Positions 18,026-27,465 of a stretch of DNA of 64,000 nucleotides are shown here, in pieces. A model generated the notes under the pieces. It had not been told where the DNA came from and did not search any database. It was given only the letters and a program-made list of their open reading frames with translations. The translations under genes were made by a program, and so were the position numbers. Positions within the stretch are counted from its first letter, which is position 1. The number at the start of each line of letters is the position of its first letter. The DNA is from Akkermansia muciniphila. Lineage in GTDB: Bacteria; Verrucomicrobiota; Verrucomicrobiia; Verrucomicrobiales; Akkermansiaceae. Location: assembly GCA_945874895.1 (NCBI GenBank), contig CAMCIC010000015.1:1-64000 (forward strand), in the 5' to 3' direction.

Positions 18026-20767
18026 ATGGCTAGCTACTGGCGTTTGAAATTTTTCCGCAACTTGAAAACGACATTGTATGTGTCGGTGATATTGCTCGTG
18101 CTGACGGTGGTTTCCGCGCTTCTCTATTGGAATGCTACCGGCATGCCAAAGGCCTGGAGCCAAGCATTGGAAAAGGAATTGTCGAAGCATGGCATCGAGG
18201 CTACCATCAAAAAACTGCGCTATGTTCCATTGCGTGGCATTGAGGCAACGGAAGTGGAAGTGTTTGTCGATGAGACCCGCAGCAAGCGTCTCGCCTACTT
18301 GGAGCGCTTGGTGTTTGATCTCGACAAAACAAAAGCGATGCGCGGGATCATCCGTTTGACTCACATCGACCTTCTCAACGCGGAATTGCGTTTGCCTGTG
18401 GATCCGGATCAACCGGAGGGGGATGTGATCAATATCAGCAATCTCAACGGGCAGATTCTTTTATCGAAAAGCCGCAAGTTTGAGATCCGACAAGGAAAAG
18501 GCTTGATCGACGGAATCCAGCTGACGGTGGATGCGGTCATTTTGGGATTCCGTCCCATGCCCACCTACCAGGCAGCGGAACCAAGCGGTGGGTTGCACCG
18601 GAAATTCCTGCGCGAATTTGTCAAAGAAATCAATCAATGGCAATTGGACCCCGAGCATCCGCCAGAGTTGACCCTCAAGGTGGAGGCGGATGCAACAAAA
18701 TGGGCAGCCCTCAAGTGCCAGTTTGATTTTTCCTGTGCCGCCGCCCGTCGTGGTAAAATTCAACTCAAAGATGTTCATGCGTCGGGAAATGTGATTCACT
18801 CGTTGGTTTCCATTCACGAATTGGAGGGGAGTGACTCGCGTGGGAAGATCCGATGCGCTCTGGATTATGATCTCTCCACGCGCACCGGAAATTTCGATGT
18901 CGATTCCACGCTCGATGTGTTACGATGGATCGATGATCTTGCGGGACGTAGGTGGCTGGATGATCTCACGCTGACAGAAGCGCCCGATGTCCGTGTGCGC
19001 GGTCATTTTGCCGTGCCTCAAGACAAGCCTCTGATGCTTTCGATGCAAGGTCGCATGGCTGCAAACAAGGTGCTTTTCCGCGGCAACGCGCTATCCTCAG
19101 TCAGTAGCGATTTCTCCTACCGAGACGGCGACTTTTATTTCCGACAAATGTCCTTCAAGCACTCTGGCGGCGAGATGCGTGGGCACTTGCTACAGAAAAA
19201 TGGCAACTTAGGCATCCATCTTGAAGGTGATGTTCCTCTCACCTTCGCGCGGCCGTTCTATCGGGATTCGGCGATGGGCAAGGCTATCGAAAACATCGAG
19301 ACTCAAGGCGAACCGAAGATCTCGGCGCGGATCGATGCCCATTGGCAAAAGCGTGATTCGTATGTGATGGAGCATGTCACCGTGCGAGATATTTCCATCG
19401 ATCATCCTCGCGGCAAGCTCACGGGATCGCTGCGTCTGGAGGGCTCTCAGGTAGTCTATGAGTTGGAAAGCAGTTTCCCCGCCGAGATCTGGCAGCCATT
19501 TTTCGTGGGACAACCGCTGGAGAACATTCTGGGCGATTTTTCTGGCAATGAGAAAAGCCGCTATTGGGTCAAGCTGCAGGGCGCACTCGATCGCACGGAC
19601 CTGACGATTTGGAGTGTGGAGGGACAAGGCAGGGTGGAGAATGTCAGCTACCGCAAAGTGCCGGTTCATTCCTGCGCTACGACTCTGCGTCTGAATCAGC
19701 ATGAATTGCGTTTTTCTGATATCGCGGTGGACTTCGATTATAGCCAATATGATCTCCAAAAGGCCTATCAGGGGGGTATCCATGGTCCTGTTCAGGTCGC
19801 TGCTGTTACATTCGATCGCGGTCCTGGGATCGTGCAAATCCGGCAATTGCGAGGGAATGTGCATCCGGTTCCTCTGCTCAATATGTTCGCGCCCTCTATC
19901 GCGGATGCCTTGACCGAGTATCGTTTTCACGCGCCTCCTACACTCGCGGCTGAGGGGAACATCGACATCAGAAACCAAGGACGCACGCAGTTAAAAGTGA
20001 CCGTGCAAAAGGCTCCAAAACTCACATGGCAATTTCTGGGTGAACCTGTGGTCTTTTCCGATGTGTCGACCGAAGTTCAAGTCGACAGCCAGAAGGTTGT
20101 GCTCAATCGTCTCGCCGCTCAGGCTTTCGGCGGAAATTTTGCAGGAAACGTCCAAGTCTCCAATCATCGTGAAAAACGCTTTCATACAGAAATACGATGG
20201 AACTCGTTCCAAATGTCGGAGATATCGGAAATTTATAAGTTCGAGCAAAAAGGCTACGGCACTTTGACGGGAAGAATTTCTCTCGCGGGCATAGGTGGAG
20301 AAACGCAGACTCTCGAAGGTGAGGGGCTTTGTTCGCTGGAAAAGGGCGAGCTTTTCGCTGTTCCCGTGTTTGGCCCACTTTCGCCTGTTATTTCTGCGGT
20401 TTTGGCGGACCGCAGTGCTGGATTTGAGCGGGCGAAAGATGCCTTTTGTAATTTTACGATTCGCAAAGGGGTGATTCAGACGAACGACTTTGTTACTCAT
20501 ACGACCAGCCTCAAGTTCACAGGCAATGGCAATGCGGATCTCAATCAGAAAACGATCGACATGACCATCCGAATGAATGCGCGAGGATTATTGGGTATCG
20601 TCGTATTGCCGATTCAGCCCATTATCAAAGGATTGTTCCAGTTCCATGGCAAGGGACCTATGAGTAAGCCGAAGTGGGAGCATGTGATTTTTTCTTATCC
20701 ACCTGATCAGGAAGAGAATGTTCTTCTTCGTAACTTACCACTGCGCGCGTTGCGCATCAGAGAATAA
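18026..20767 (+). CDS. AsmA-like inner-membrane-anchored protein
   Basis: 913 residues from the ATG at 18026; an in-frame TTG two codons upstream is less likely. One membrane helix at about 18-40 (LYVSVILLVLTVVSALLYW) is followed by a long periplasmic beta-rich region with the AsmA/TamB-like repeating strand pattern, and a C-terminal AsmA-like segment (about 760-890) with KFTGNGNADLNQKTIDMTI and IIKGLFQFHGKGPMSKPKW. Members of this superfamily are thought to bridge inner and outer membranes and move phospholipid. It ends 6 nt from the convergent gene at 20774. Confidence 0.8.
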   Translation: MASYWRLKFFRNLKTTLYVSVILLVLTVVSALLYWNATGMPKAWSQALEKELSKHGIEATIKKLRYVPLRGIEATEVEVFVDETRSKRLAYLERLVFDLDKTKAMRGIIRLTHIDLLNAELRLPVDPDQPEGDVINISNLNGQILLSKSRKFEIRQGKGLIDGIQLTVDAVILGFRPMPTYQAAEPSGGLHRKFLREFVKEINQWQLDPEHPPELTLKVEADATKWAALKCQFDFSCAAARRGKIQLKDVHASGNVIHSLVSIHELEGSDSRGKIRCALDYDLSTRTGNFDVDSTLDVLRWIDDLAGRRWLDDLTLTEAPDVRVRGHFAVPQDKPLMLSMQGRMAANKVLFRGNALSSVSSDFSYRDGDFYFRQMSFKHSGGEMRGHLLQKNGNLGIHLEGDVPLTFARPFYRDSAMGKAIENIETQGEPKISARIDAHWQKRDSYVMEHVTVRDISIDHPRGKLTGSLRLEGSQVVYELESSFPAEIWQPFFVGQPLENILGDFSGNEKSRYWVKLQGALDRTDLTIWSVEGQGRVENVSYRKVPVHSCATTLRLNQHELRFSDIAVDFDYSQYDLQKAYQGGIHGPVQVAAVTFDRGPGIVQIRQLRGNVHPVPLLNMFAPSIADALTEYRFHAPPTLAAEGNIDIRNQGRTQLKVTVQKAPKLTWQFLGEPVVFSDVSTEVQVDSQKVVLNRLAAQAFGGNFAGNVQVSNHREKRFHTEIRWNSFQMSEISEIYKFEQKGYGTLTGRISLAGIGGETQTLEGEGLCSLEKGELFAVPVFGPLSPVISAVLADRSAGFERAKDAFCNFTIRKGVIQTNDFVTHTTSLKFTGNGNADLNQKTIDMTIRMNARGLLGIVVLPIQPIIKGLFQFHGKGPMSKPKWEHVIFSYPPDQEENVLLRNLPLRALRIRE

Positions 20768-20773
20768 CCACGA

Positions 20774-21592
20774 TCAGCAAAGTCTCACCATGTCTTTGAC
20801 AAATTGCCCCCAAAGGTAAAATAGTCCTCTGGTGCTGTAACAAAAGTATCCGTCTTGGGCGAATTCAATGATGCCATGATCGAGGTTGTGTTCGATCATT
20901 TCCTGCATTTCCTCCTCGATCATTTCCTCTAAGTGATCCGGATCGACGGGTTGCAGCGCATCTCCGTCGATGCGGCATTTCGTGAGGTGCTCACGATGGC
21001 TCTGCAAAATCTGGCGAAAACAGTGGCGCGTGCAGGGCACATGGTTCCAGAGAAATTTTTTGGGATACTTGAGAGTCGATGCGAAAGGATAGTTCGTGGT
21101 CCGCAGAACCTCGCCATCAAGAGCCAGCGAGGTGATGGAAACAAACGAGAACACCACGTCCGATTGTTCGCACAAACAAAGCGTGGCTACAGTTTTGTCC
21201 ACTGGATGAAAAAACAAGCGGTAGTGTTGTTTCATGCCCGACCACTCCCATCCGCAGTCTGCCGCGTGCTGGTAGCCTTCTCTTTCCATGGTCTCCACGG
21301 TTTCCTGCGCGTTGGGGAAAAACGCTGGATTGGGGCTTGCACGGTGACGCAACCGATTGTCCATGGGCAGTTTCATGTTTTTGACCCGAGTCAGCAGCTC
21401 CACCCATGGCAAAAAGAACCAAAGCGCGACTCCTACGGTTCCACCCCACCACGAATCTGTTAGAAAATAGAACAATGCGTAGCTCGCTACCAGAAAAGTG
21501 AGCGCACCCATCTTGCGCACCCAAGCCCTTCGCGCGGTGCGTAGGGCGATGGCAATCAGAAGTATTCCCAGAACGATCAGGCAGGCCCGCAT
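20774..21592 (-). CDS. Conserved-looking membrane protein of unknown function
   Basis: 272 residues; I do not recognise the family. Three hydrophobic segments near the N-terminus (about 3-17, 30-46, 50-68; FLTDSWWGGTVGVALWFFLPW) are followed by a soluble region of about 200 residues with clustered cysteines and histidines (HVPCTRHCFRQILQSHREH) and an acidic helix (DHLEEMIEEEMQEMIEHNLDHG). It lies immediately downstream of htpG on the same strand (95-nt gap) and converges on the AsmA-like gene. Confidence 0.6.
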   Translation of the reverse strand: MRACLIVLGILLIAIALRTARRAWVRKMGALTFLVASYALFYFLTDSWWGGTVGVALWFFLPWVELLTRVKNMKLPMDNRLRHRASPNPAFFPNAQETVETMEREGYQHAADCGWEWSGMKQHYRLFFHPVDKTVATLCLCEQSDVVFSFVSITSLALDGEVLRTTNYPFASTLKYPKKFLWNHVPCTRHCFRQILQSHREHLTKCRIDGDALQPVDPDHLEEMIEEEMQEMIEHNLDHGIIEFAQDGYFCYSTRGLFYLWGQFVKDMVRLC

Positions 21593-21687
21593 ATGATTGG
21601 TTAATGGAAGTAAGCTTTCAGGAGGAATCAGTAAAGTGGCACTGATGCTCCGGATTTTTCATTTGTCCAGTCGAGGACGCAGGAATG

Positions 21688-23517
21688 TCAGAGAATTTTC
21701 TCCAAAATCTCGTTCATGCGCGTGGCCAAGGCCTGAGGGTGCTCAACGAGCCCTGCCGAAAGCATGGCCTGATCCACAAGTTGCTGTGCGACCAAGGCAG
21801 CCACCTCCGGTTTTTCTGTGCGCAGGACGGAGAGTTTTTTCACCAAGTTGTGACGAGGATTGATCTCCAGCACGGGTTTTACTGTAGGAACTTCCTGACC
21901 CATAGCCTTCATCATCGCACGCATTTGCGGATTGGGAGCGTCCTCAGGCACCAATGCCACAACCGGACTTCCTACTAAGCGTTTGCCCGTTTTGACTTCC
22001 TTAAGTTGATCCGCCAGAGATTCCTGCCACCAGGTTTGCAAGGCATCGATTTCCTCAGCCGCCATGGATTCTCCATCCAGTGCGGTCTCTTCCAGTTCGA
22101 TGTCGGCCTGATCCGCGCGGACGAGTTTTTTCTCGCGATAGGTCGAGAGTGATTCGAAAACAAATTCGTCGACACCTTCGGTGAAGAACGCGACTTCGAG
22201 ACCACGAGCCTTGAAGGCTTCCAGATAGGGTCCGGATTCCATGACGGCACGACTGGTTCCTGCCAAGTAGTAGATTTCGTCTTGCCCGTCTTTCATGCGA
22301 GCCATGTAGTCGTCCAGCGAGCTCAGTGCATCGCCCTCGGTCATGGTGCTTTCGAAACGCAGCAACCCAGCCAATGTCTCACGATGTTCGTGGGAGCTGA
22401 CAATCCCTTCCTTAAGGAAGCGGGAGAATCCCAGATAAAACGCCCGGTAGGCATCGGCATCATCGACCGCTTTCTTTTCAAGGAATTTCAACAAACGCTT
22501 GGTGACAACCTGCCCGAGTTTTTTGACCAAGGCACTGTCCTGCATGGATTCGCGGGAAATGTTCAAGGGGAGGTCGGCCGAATCGATCACCCCGCGCACG
22601 AAACGCAACCACTCGGGCAGCAGGCCCTCAGGTTGGGGGTCGATCAAGACCCGTTTGCAGTAGAGGGCTACGCCGGGTTGCACAGGACCGAAGCCGAAGC
22701 GCTCTTGGTTTTCCTCTGGCAAAAACAATAATGCATGGATGTCCAGTGGGGCATCCGCTGTGAAGTGCATGGTAAAACGCGGTTTGTCCCATGCCTTGGC
22801 GGTAAAGCGATAGAAGTCTTCGTATTCCTGTTCAGACACGTCGTTCTTGGCCTTGAGCCAGAGTGCCTCCACCTGATTGACCCGCTCACCATTGAGCAGA
22901 ATAGGGAAGGCGACGAAGTTCGAGTATTTGTTCAGAAGTTCCTTGATGCGCGATTCTTTGGCGAACTCCGCATGCTCTTCTTTCAGGTGAATCACCATGC
23001 GTGCGCCACGAGCCTGTGCATCCACCTCCTCGATTTCATAGCCCTCGCGACCATCACTGGACCAACGCAGGGACGGGGCGTCGGCTCGCCAAGAATGGGT
23101 GAAGACATCGACCCGGTCAGCGACCATGAATACGCTATAGAAACCCACTCCAAATTGGCCGATCATACCGCCATTCTGCGTGCCTTTGTCCTGCAGATTT
23201 TTCAAAAACGCCTTGGTGCCGGAGTGTGCGATGGTGCCCAAGTTTTGAATCAATTCGTCACGGGTCATGCCGATCCCTCGATCGGCGATGATGAGTTGGC
23301 GATTCTCCTCGTCAGTTGTGATTTCGATCTGCAAGGGTTGATCGGCCTCATGAATGCCTGACTCCGTGAGTTGAATGAGTTTCAGTTTCTCCAGGGCGTC
23401 TGATGCGTTCGATACCAATTCGCGTGTGAAAATTTCACGGTCGGTGTAGAGAGAGTGAATGACGATATCCAGCAACTGTCGGACCTCGGCTTGAAATGAT
23501 TGATGTTCGCTGCTCAT
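21688..23517 (-). CDS. htpG: Chaperone protein HtpG (Hsp90)
   Basis: 609 residues from the ATG at 23517 (MSSEHQSFQAEVRQLLDIV, the canonical HtpG start). The GHKL ATPase domain shows RELVSNASDALEKL, DRGIGMT, GTIAHSGTKAF and GQFGVGFYS. The middle domain has RGVIDSADLPLNISRE, with the catalytic-loop Arg and the N-x-S-R-E motif; the C-terminal dimerisation domain is complete. It is a cytosolic ATP-dependent chaperone. The upstream region has a plausible sigma-70 promoter but no CIRCE element. Confidence 0.97.
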   Translation of the reverse strand: MSSEHQSFQAEVRQLLDIVIHSLYTDREIFTRELVSNASDALEKLKLIQLTESGIHEADQPLQIEITTDEENRQLIIADRGIGMTRDELIQNLGTIAHSGTKAFLKNLQDKGTQNGGMIGQFGVGFYSVFMVADRVDVFTHSWRADAPSLRWSSDGREGYEIEEVDAQARGARMVIHLKEEHAEFAKESRIKELLNKYSNFVAFPILLNGERVNQVEALWLKAKNDVSEQEYEDFYRFTAKAWDKPRFTMHFTADAPLDIHALLFLPEENQERFGFGPVQPGVALYCKRVLIDPQPEGLLPEWLRFVRGVIDSADLPLNISRESMQDSALVKKLGQVVTKRLLKFLEKKAVDDADAYRAFYLGFSRFLKEGIVSSHEHRETLAGLLRFESTMTEGDALSSLDDYMARMKDGQDEIYYLAGTSRAVMESGPYLEAFKARGLEVAFFTEGVDEFVFESLSTYREKKLVRADQADIELEETALDGESMAAEEIDALQTWWQESLADQLKEVKTGKRLVGSPVVALVPEDAPNPQMRAMMKAMGQEVPTVKPVLEINPRHNLVKKLSVLRTEKPEVAALVAQQLVDQAMLSAGLVEHPQALATRMNEILEKIL

Positions 23518-23543
23518 AAGGGTGTGAAAAGGTAAGTGCGGAA

Positions 23544-23571
23544 AAACTACCCAAGTTTCCTTATCGCGCAA
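23544..23571 (-). promoter_or_regulatory. Candidate htpG promoter
   Basis: Minus strand TTGCGC (23571-23566), 16-nt spacer, TAGTTT (23549-23544), leaving a leader of roughly 20 nt before the ATG at 23517. Confidence 0.45.
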
Positions 23572-23610
23572 GCATGCTTTTTGAGTTGGCGTAAAATGGC
23601 AACAGGCTCT

Positions 23611-23622
23611 CGCGCGCGCGCG
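23611..23622. repeat. (CG)6 alternating tract
   Basis: Twelve bases of strict CG alternation in the htpG / phosphodiester glycosidase gap. Such tracts can adopt Z-DNA under supercoiling. A CTCGCG (23609-23614) and CGCGAG (23638-23643) pair could also form a hairpin. Function unknown. Confidence 0.5.
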
Positions 23623-23670
23623 ATTGAGTTTGAATTTCGCGAGAAAAAGGAAGCCTCGCTGGGCATGGAA

Positions 23671-24408
23671 TCATCTTCTCTCCAAGACGAGGAAGTTTCG
23701 CACAGGTTTATTCCAGATGGCTCGGTAAGTGGCGGGTCCGCCAGTCAAGTTTGGGCTAATGTAAAGATCGGCGGAGGTTCCTCCATCGAGATTCAGTGCG
23801 GTAGCAATCGGAAAACCGCAGGGACTTTTGCCTGCGATGCATGCGGAGAGTTGGGCCAATGTGCAGGGTGAGGTTCGTGCGATCATCCACATCGTGCCAC
23901 CATCCCATGCGATGAAACAGCGCGCGCTGGTTTTGACATTCTCGAGCCCTACGAGTGCCTGCGAGTTTTCTGAAAGCAGCGGGCCTGCTTGAAGCAATTC
24001 CGTTGCGTTGAAGTTCGTTTTTTCGCGCCGCACGATGCCTGTTTTTCCTTTGGAGTCGAACCAGATCGCCGATCCGAGGGAAGAGGGATTGTTGCCACCG
24101 ATTTTTTTGCCGCGGCTGATCATTACGCCGAGAGGTTTTCCCTCGGGTGTAAAATAGCCGGCATTGATCGCCGCTATGCCGTTGATCGACTTCGCCGCCG
24201 CCTCGGCATTGACAAACAATGTGCCCGGTCCACTCGGTTGATCAATCAACCGCAATCGGTGTGAGCGGGCATCGAAGCAGACGGTTTGCAAAGTGATCTC
24301 TTCCAGCTTGATCACACGGTGCACCGGCGCGGTGGCTTCGACCGGCAGGGCGCGAGGTGCGGCGTGACTGACAGCAATGACAGTGATCAGTAGAAGGATG
24401 ATTCTCAT
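23671..24408 (-). CDS. Exported phosphodiester glycosidase family protein (NAGPA domain)
   Basis: 245 residues from the ATG at 24408 (MRIILLLITVIAVSHA, signal peptide). The NAGPA-type signature is present: AAINAGYFTPEGKPLGVMI and ATALNLDGGTSADLYI, with the conserved Asn, Asp-Gly-Gly. The human homologue uncovers mannose-6-phosphate by removing GlcNAc; bacterial members are thought to act on envelope or exopolysaccharide phosphodiesters. The ATG overlaps the stop of the MscS-like gene as ATGA, so they form a unit. Confidence 0.8.
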   Translation of the reverse strand: MRIILLLITVIAVSHAAPRALPVEATAPVHRVIKLEEITLQTVCFDARSHRLRLIDQPSGPGTLFVNAEAAAKSINGIAAINAGYFTPEGKPLGVMISRGKKIGGNNPSSLGSAIWFDSKGKTGIVRREKTNFNATELLQAGPLLSENSQALVGLENVKTSARCFIAWDGGTMWMIARTSPCTLAQLSACIAGKSPCGFPIATALNLDGGTSADLYISPNLTGGPATYRAIWNKPVRNFLVLERR

Positions 24409-26078
24409 GCCTTCAGTGGCTGATGAACGGTGAGCTGAGGAAATGGGATGACCCAATCATGTTCGTTTGCGGCATCCACGGCTCCGCGTTGCAGCATGCG
24501 TTGGATCATGTGGTATTGGGGAGCCAACTCACCGCTGACGCTGGCAGTGATTCGATAGTCCAAGGAGGATGCGGAGGCAGAGGCAAATTCCACTTGGACG
24601 GAACGGATCATTTCATGGCCAAATTCCTCGACCATGGTCTGGTGGATTTTTTTCTGCATGATGTCGGGAATGTCGGACGTGGCAATCGACTGGTATTGAT
24701 AGTCGAGGCCAAAGGTGGTCGATACAGAAAATTGTGGTGAGATGTTTTCGGGGTTTTTTGCCAAGAAAGTAAGGGTGGGATACGTTTTGTAAGAACCGCC
24801 TAATTTCACCAATACCACCTGTTCGGGGGTTTGCTGAACCACTTTTCCTATGACACCGTCATCGAGGATCACCCAGTCCTCGACTCGGCAGGGAAACCAT
24901 GGCTCTCCGGGCATGGAAGGCCGTGAATAACTGGGGAGCAGGGACCTAGCGGGCAATCGCAGGGTGGCGCCGTTGAGGTCGGGACTGTGCAATACACAGA
25001 AAAAATGAAGTGAATCGACCCGCCAAGGCAGACCGTTGTAGATGATGCGCTCGCCCTCACGAACAGTGCCGAGGTTGAGAATCAGTCGGATTTGTTCGAA
25101 GTAAGGCGGCAATGCCGTTCGAGAGGCCCAAGCGAGTCCGAGGAATAAGATGGATACCACCGTCAGCAACAACCAGTCGTTTCGGATGTAAAGTGCCAAT
25201 ACCATGGCGAAAACCGAGGCCAGGATGATGATAAGATTCGCAAGCACATCGACCAATCGAGCGGTGAGAGTATCGTGATACTTTTGATGGATGGGGCTGA
25301 TTTTGCGGATCTCTTGATAGAATCGACGCAAAAGAAAAAGAGTGAAGACCAGAGCCAGAACCGATATGAGCAGACTGAGGCCGCGGTTTCTCCAGAAATG
25401 AGCAAGCATGTTTGCCAACAGAGAAAAGACCGAGGGAGCGTTGCGCTTCCTGTCCTCGAGCTGCACGGTATTGTTGGCGAGCGAGGTCTCTGCCTCAAGC
25501 AATCGTTTCTCCCAGCTATTGCGAGCGCTGTTCAATTCTCGGGTGAGTTCCTCGGACTTGCTTTCCTTGATCAAGAGATCGATCTGGCTGACGGCGGATT
25601 TCGCCAATGCCCGTTTGCTGGTCCATTGGATGACTTGGGTTTTGAGGTTTTCAATTTCCCGCGGTTGGGCTGTTGCCTCACGTAGTTCCCGAATCGCTGG
25701 TTGGAAAATGTTTTTGAGCTCCTCACTCAGACTGACTGGCACATCATTCTGCGCATGGTTCTCATCAGGATTGATTCCGGTGGCTGTGGTATCGAAGGTG
25801 TTTTTAAGCTCTTTGATCTTCGCGGCCAAGCGATCTGTTTCCGTCGCAATGGCTTTTTTCTGTTCGTCTGTGGTGGCTTTTTTCAGCAAGTCACGCTGGT
25901 TGGTGCGTTCGTTTTCCAGACCGCGCATGGATTCGGTCAACACGCGCAAGGCGCGGATTTTTTCGCTTTCTATGGACTCTGCAGGAACAGAAACAGGTTC
26001 TTTGGGGGGGACGGCTTCTAGAGCGAGAAGCGGGCCACCCGATACGAGGAGCATGAAAGGAAATAACCAGCGCATCAT
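24405..26078 (-). CDS. MscS-family mechanosensitive channel-like protein
   Basis: 557 residues. Signal peptide (1-19), then a periplasmic coiled-coil region rich in Lys/Glu/Gln (about 35-215, KIRALRVLTESMRGLENERTN), as in the large MscK/MscM members. Membrane helices at about 232-250, 277-300 and 303-320 precede a pore-lining helix ending with PPYFEQIRLILNLGTVREGERI and the beta domain (VEDWVILDDGVIGKVVQQTPEQVVL), then the alpha/beta cytoplasmic domain. The pore helix is less Gly/Ala-regular than E. coli MscS. Protects against osmotic downshift in characterised relatives. Confidence 0.8.
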   Translation of the reverse strand: MMRWLFPFMLLVSGGPLLALEAVPPKEPVSVPAESIESEKIRALRVLTESMRGLENERTNQRDLLKKATTDEQKKAIATETDRLAAKIKELKNTFDTTATGINPDENHAQNDVPVSLSEELKNIFQPAIRELREATAQPREIENLKTQVIQWTSKRALAKSAVSQIDLLIKESKSEELTRELNSARNSWEKRLLEAETSLANNTVQLEDRKRNAPSVFSLLANMLAHFWRNRGLSLLISVLALVFTLFLLRRFYQEIRKISPIHQKYHDTLTARLVDVLANLIIILASVFAMVLALYIRNDWLLLTVVSILFLGLAWASRTALPPYFEQIRLILNLGTVREGERIIYNGLPWRVDSLHFFCVLHSPDLNGATLRLPARSLLPSYSRPSMPGEPWFPCRVEDWVILDDGVIGKVVQQTPEQVVLVKLGGSYKTYPTLTFLAKNPENISPQFSVSTTFGLDYQYQSIATSDIPDIMQKKIHQTMVEEFGHEMIRSVQVEFASASASSLDYRITASVSGELAPQYHMIQRMLQRGAVDAANEHDWVIPFPQLTVHQPLKA

Positions 26079-26134
26079 TTGATAGAGCGAGAATAATGGC
26101 GGGGATGGGAACCGTCAACGAGTTCCTTTGGTAA

Positions 26135-26168
26135 GAAAAATCCTGACCACGGCTGGCGCAGTCAGGAT
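26135..26168 (-). terminator. Rho-independent terminator of the Gld-like ABC operon
   Basis: On the minus strand an 8-bp stem (ATCCTGAC / GTCAGGAT) with a 13-nt loop is followed directly by a run of T. It lies 31 nt past the DUF4340 stop. Confidence 0.8.
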
Positions 26169-26199
26169 CAAGAAATCCAAAGAGTTCAGGGAGCTTAGG

Positions 26200-27429
26200 T
26201 CAGGGACCGTCGATGGAAACCGGAGGCGTCGTTGACTCGATTCTCCCATTGCCTGCTCCGGCGGATGCTGGATCGGCAGCGGGCTTGGCCAGCAGATCGA
26301 CGCGTGGTTTGAGGAGGGCATCGATCGTATACTTGGAAACCTCAAACACTCGACCATGGAAAGCTTGCTCGGTTTTGAGCTTTTCCTGAGATGATTGGAG
26401 TGATGCTCGGAATGTCTCCTCGGCCGCTTTGGCGTCCTCAGGTTTCTCCTCAGCGGGCTTGACTCGCGCGGTGGCAAATGTTCCCTCGACCTTGATCGTC
26501 ATTTGGAAGTTCTCTTCCGCAGGCGGAGGAGTTTCTCCAGGCTGTGCCAGAGCATCGGGAACTTTGACCGCAGGTTTCGCCAGCAATTGCAAGGTGTAGG
26601 TGAAACAATCCTTGGTGGTGATGGTAACGATGCGACGATCGCGAGATTCCTCGACCGTTTTTGTTTCCGTTGTGGCGACATCCTGGAAGCGTGCCGATGC
26701 GAGGACGGTCTTGAGCGAGGCGCTGGCATTGGTGTCGAGTTTTTCCTCGGGTTTGGCTCCGTCTAGAGAAAACTTTCCGTTCTCGTCAGCACGAGTGAGT
26801 TTCCATTCGATTTGCTCTGGTTTGCCAGCACTAGTGACGGCAATCGAGGTAATCTTTTCGACATTCAAGAACGTTTCGCTGAGCCAGTCCTTGGGATGGG
26901 ACGATGCGGTCGGGAAGCTCTCGCTGGTCACGTAAATGCCTGTTGTGTCCGCGGCATTTTGAATGTAGCGCCCGCCACCCGTGGAATCCTTGCCCAGGAA
27001 AATGGTGGCAGCGTTCGATTGGTCACCCTTGAGGAAACTCAGTTCGATGCCATGATCATCCTGCTTTTTCGCTGTCAAGTCCATTCCGAATCGTTTGCCG
27101 TAGCTTGGCCCCGCTTCGATCGCGTGATTGATTTTCACACTCTCGACAGTGCGCAACAAGTTGTTGATGTTGCTGAAATTTGCGGGGTAGTTGTTGCGTT
27201 CGGCAACGACCCAACCGTCGGGTGTTTTGTTGAGGGTGACCGAGTGTTCGGCACCTTTGATCTTGATGGATTTGACATCGTCCGCGGGAAACGCGCTGAG
27301 CAAAGTTTGGCCACGATGCCTTGCTGTTTGGGCTTCTCCGGTGTCACGGCTGCGGGATTTGATGGAGATCACACCTGCGGCGAGTATCGCAGCGATGGTC
27401 CACAAAATGATGACTGTTTTTTTCGACAT
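26200..27429 (-). CDS. DUF4340 domain protein, last gene of the Gld-like ABC operon
   Basis: 409 residues. N-terminal membrane helix (about 6-24, VIILWTIAAILAAGVISI), then a periplasmic domain with the DUF4340 pattern: DVKSIKIKGAEHSVTLNK, DGWVVAERNNYPAN, and GNSN-like repeats with LGKDSTGGGRYIQNA and DWLSETFLNVEKI. The C-terminal third is charged and Ala/Glu/Lys-rich. DUF4340 proteins accompany GldA/F/G-like transporters; their role is unknown. 36 nt after the GldG-like gene. Confidence 0.8.
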   Translation of the reverse strand: MSKKTVIILWTIAAILAAGVISIKSRSRDTGEAQTARHRGQTLLSAFPADDVKSIKIKGAEHSVTLNKTPDGWVVAERNNYPANFSNINNLLRTVESVKINHAIEAGPSYGKRFGMDLTAKKQDDHGIELSFLKGDQSNAATIFLGKDSTGGGRYIQNAADTTGIYVTSESFPTASSHPKDWLSETFLNVEKITSIAVTSAGKPEQIEWKLTRADENGKFSLDGAKPEEKLDTNASASLKTVLASARFQDVATTETKTVEESRDRRIVTITTKDCFTYTLQLLAKPAVKVPDALAQPGETPPPAEENFQMTIKVEGTFATARVKPAEEKPEDAKAAEETFRASLQSSQEKLKTEQAFHGRVFEVSKYTIDALLKPRVDLLAKPAADPASAGAGNGRIESTTPPVSIDGP

Positions 27430-27465
27430 AATGGATAAATGGCGATGGTTGTTGTTGAGAGTGAG

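Noticed and set aside
23608-23643. CIRCE or other heat-shock operator upstream of htpG
   Set aside because: The CG tract and CTCGCG/CGCGAG pair do not match the CIRCE sequence.
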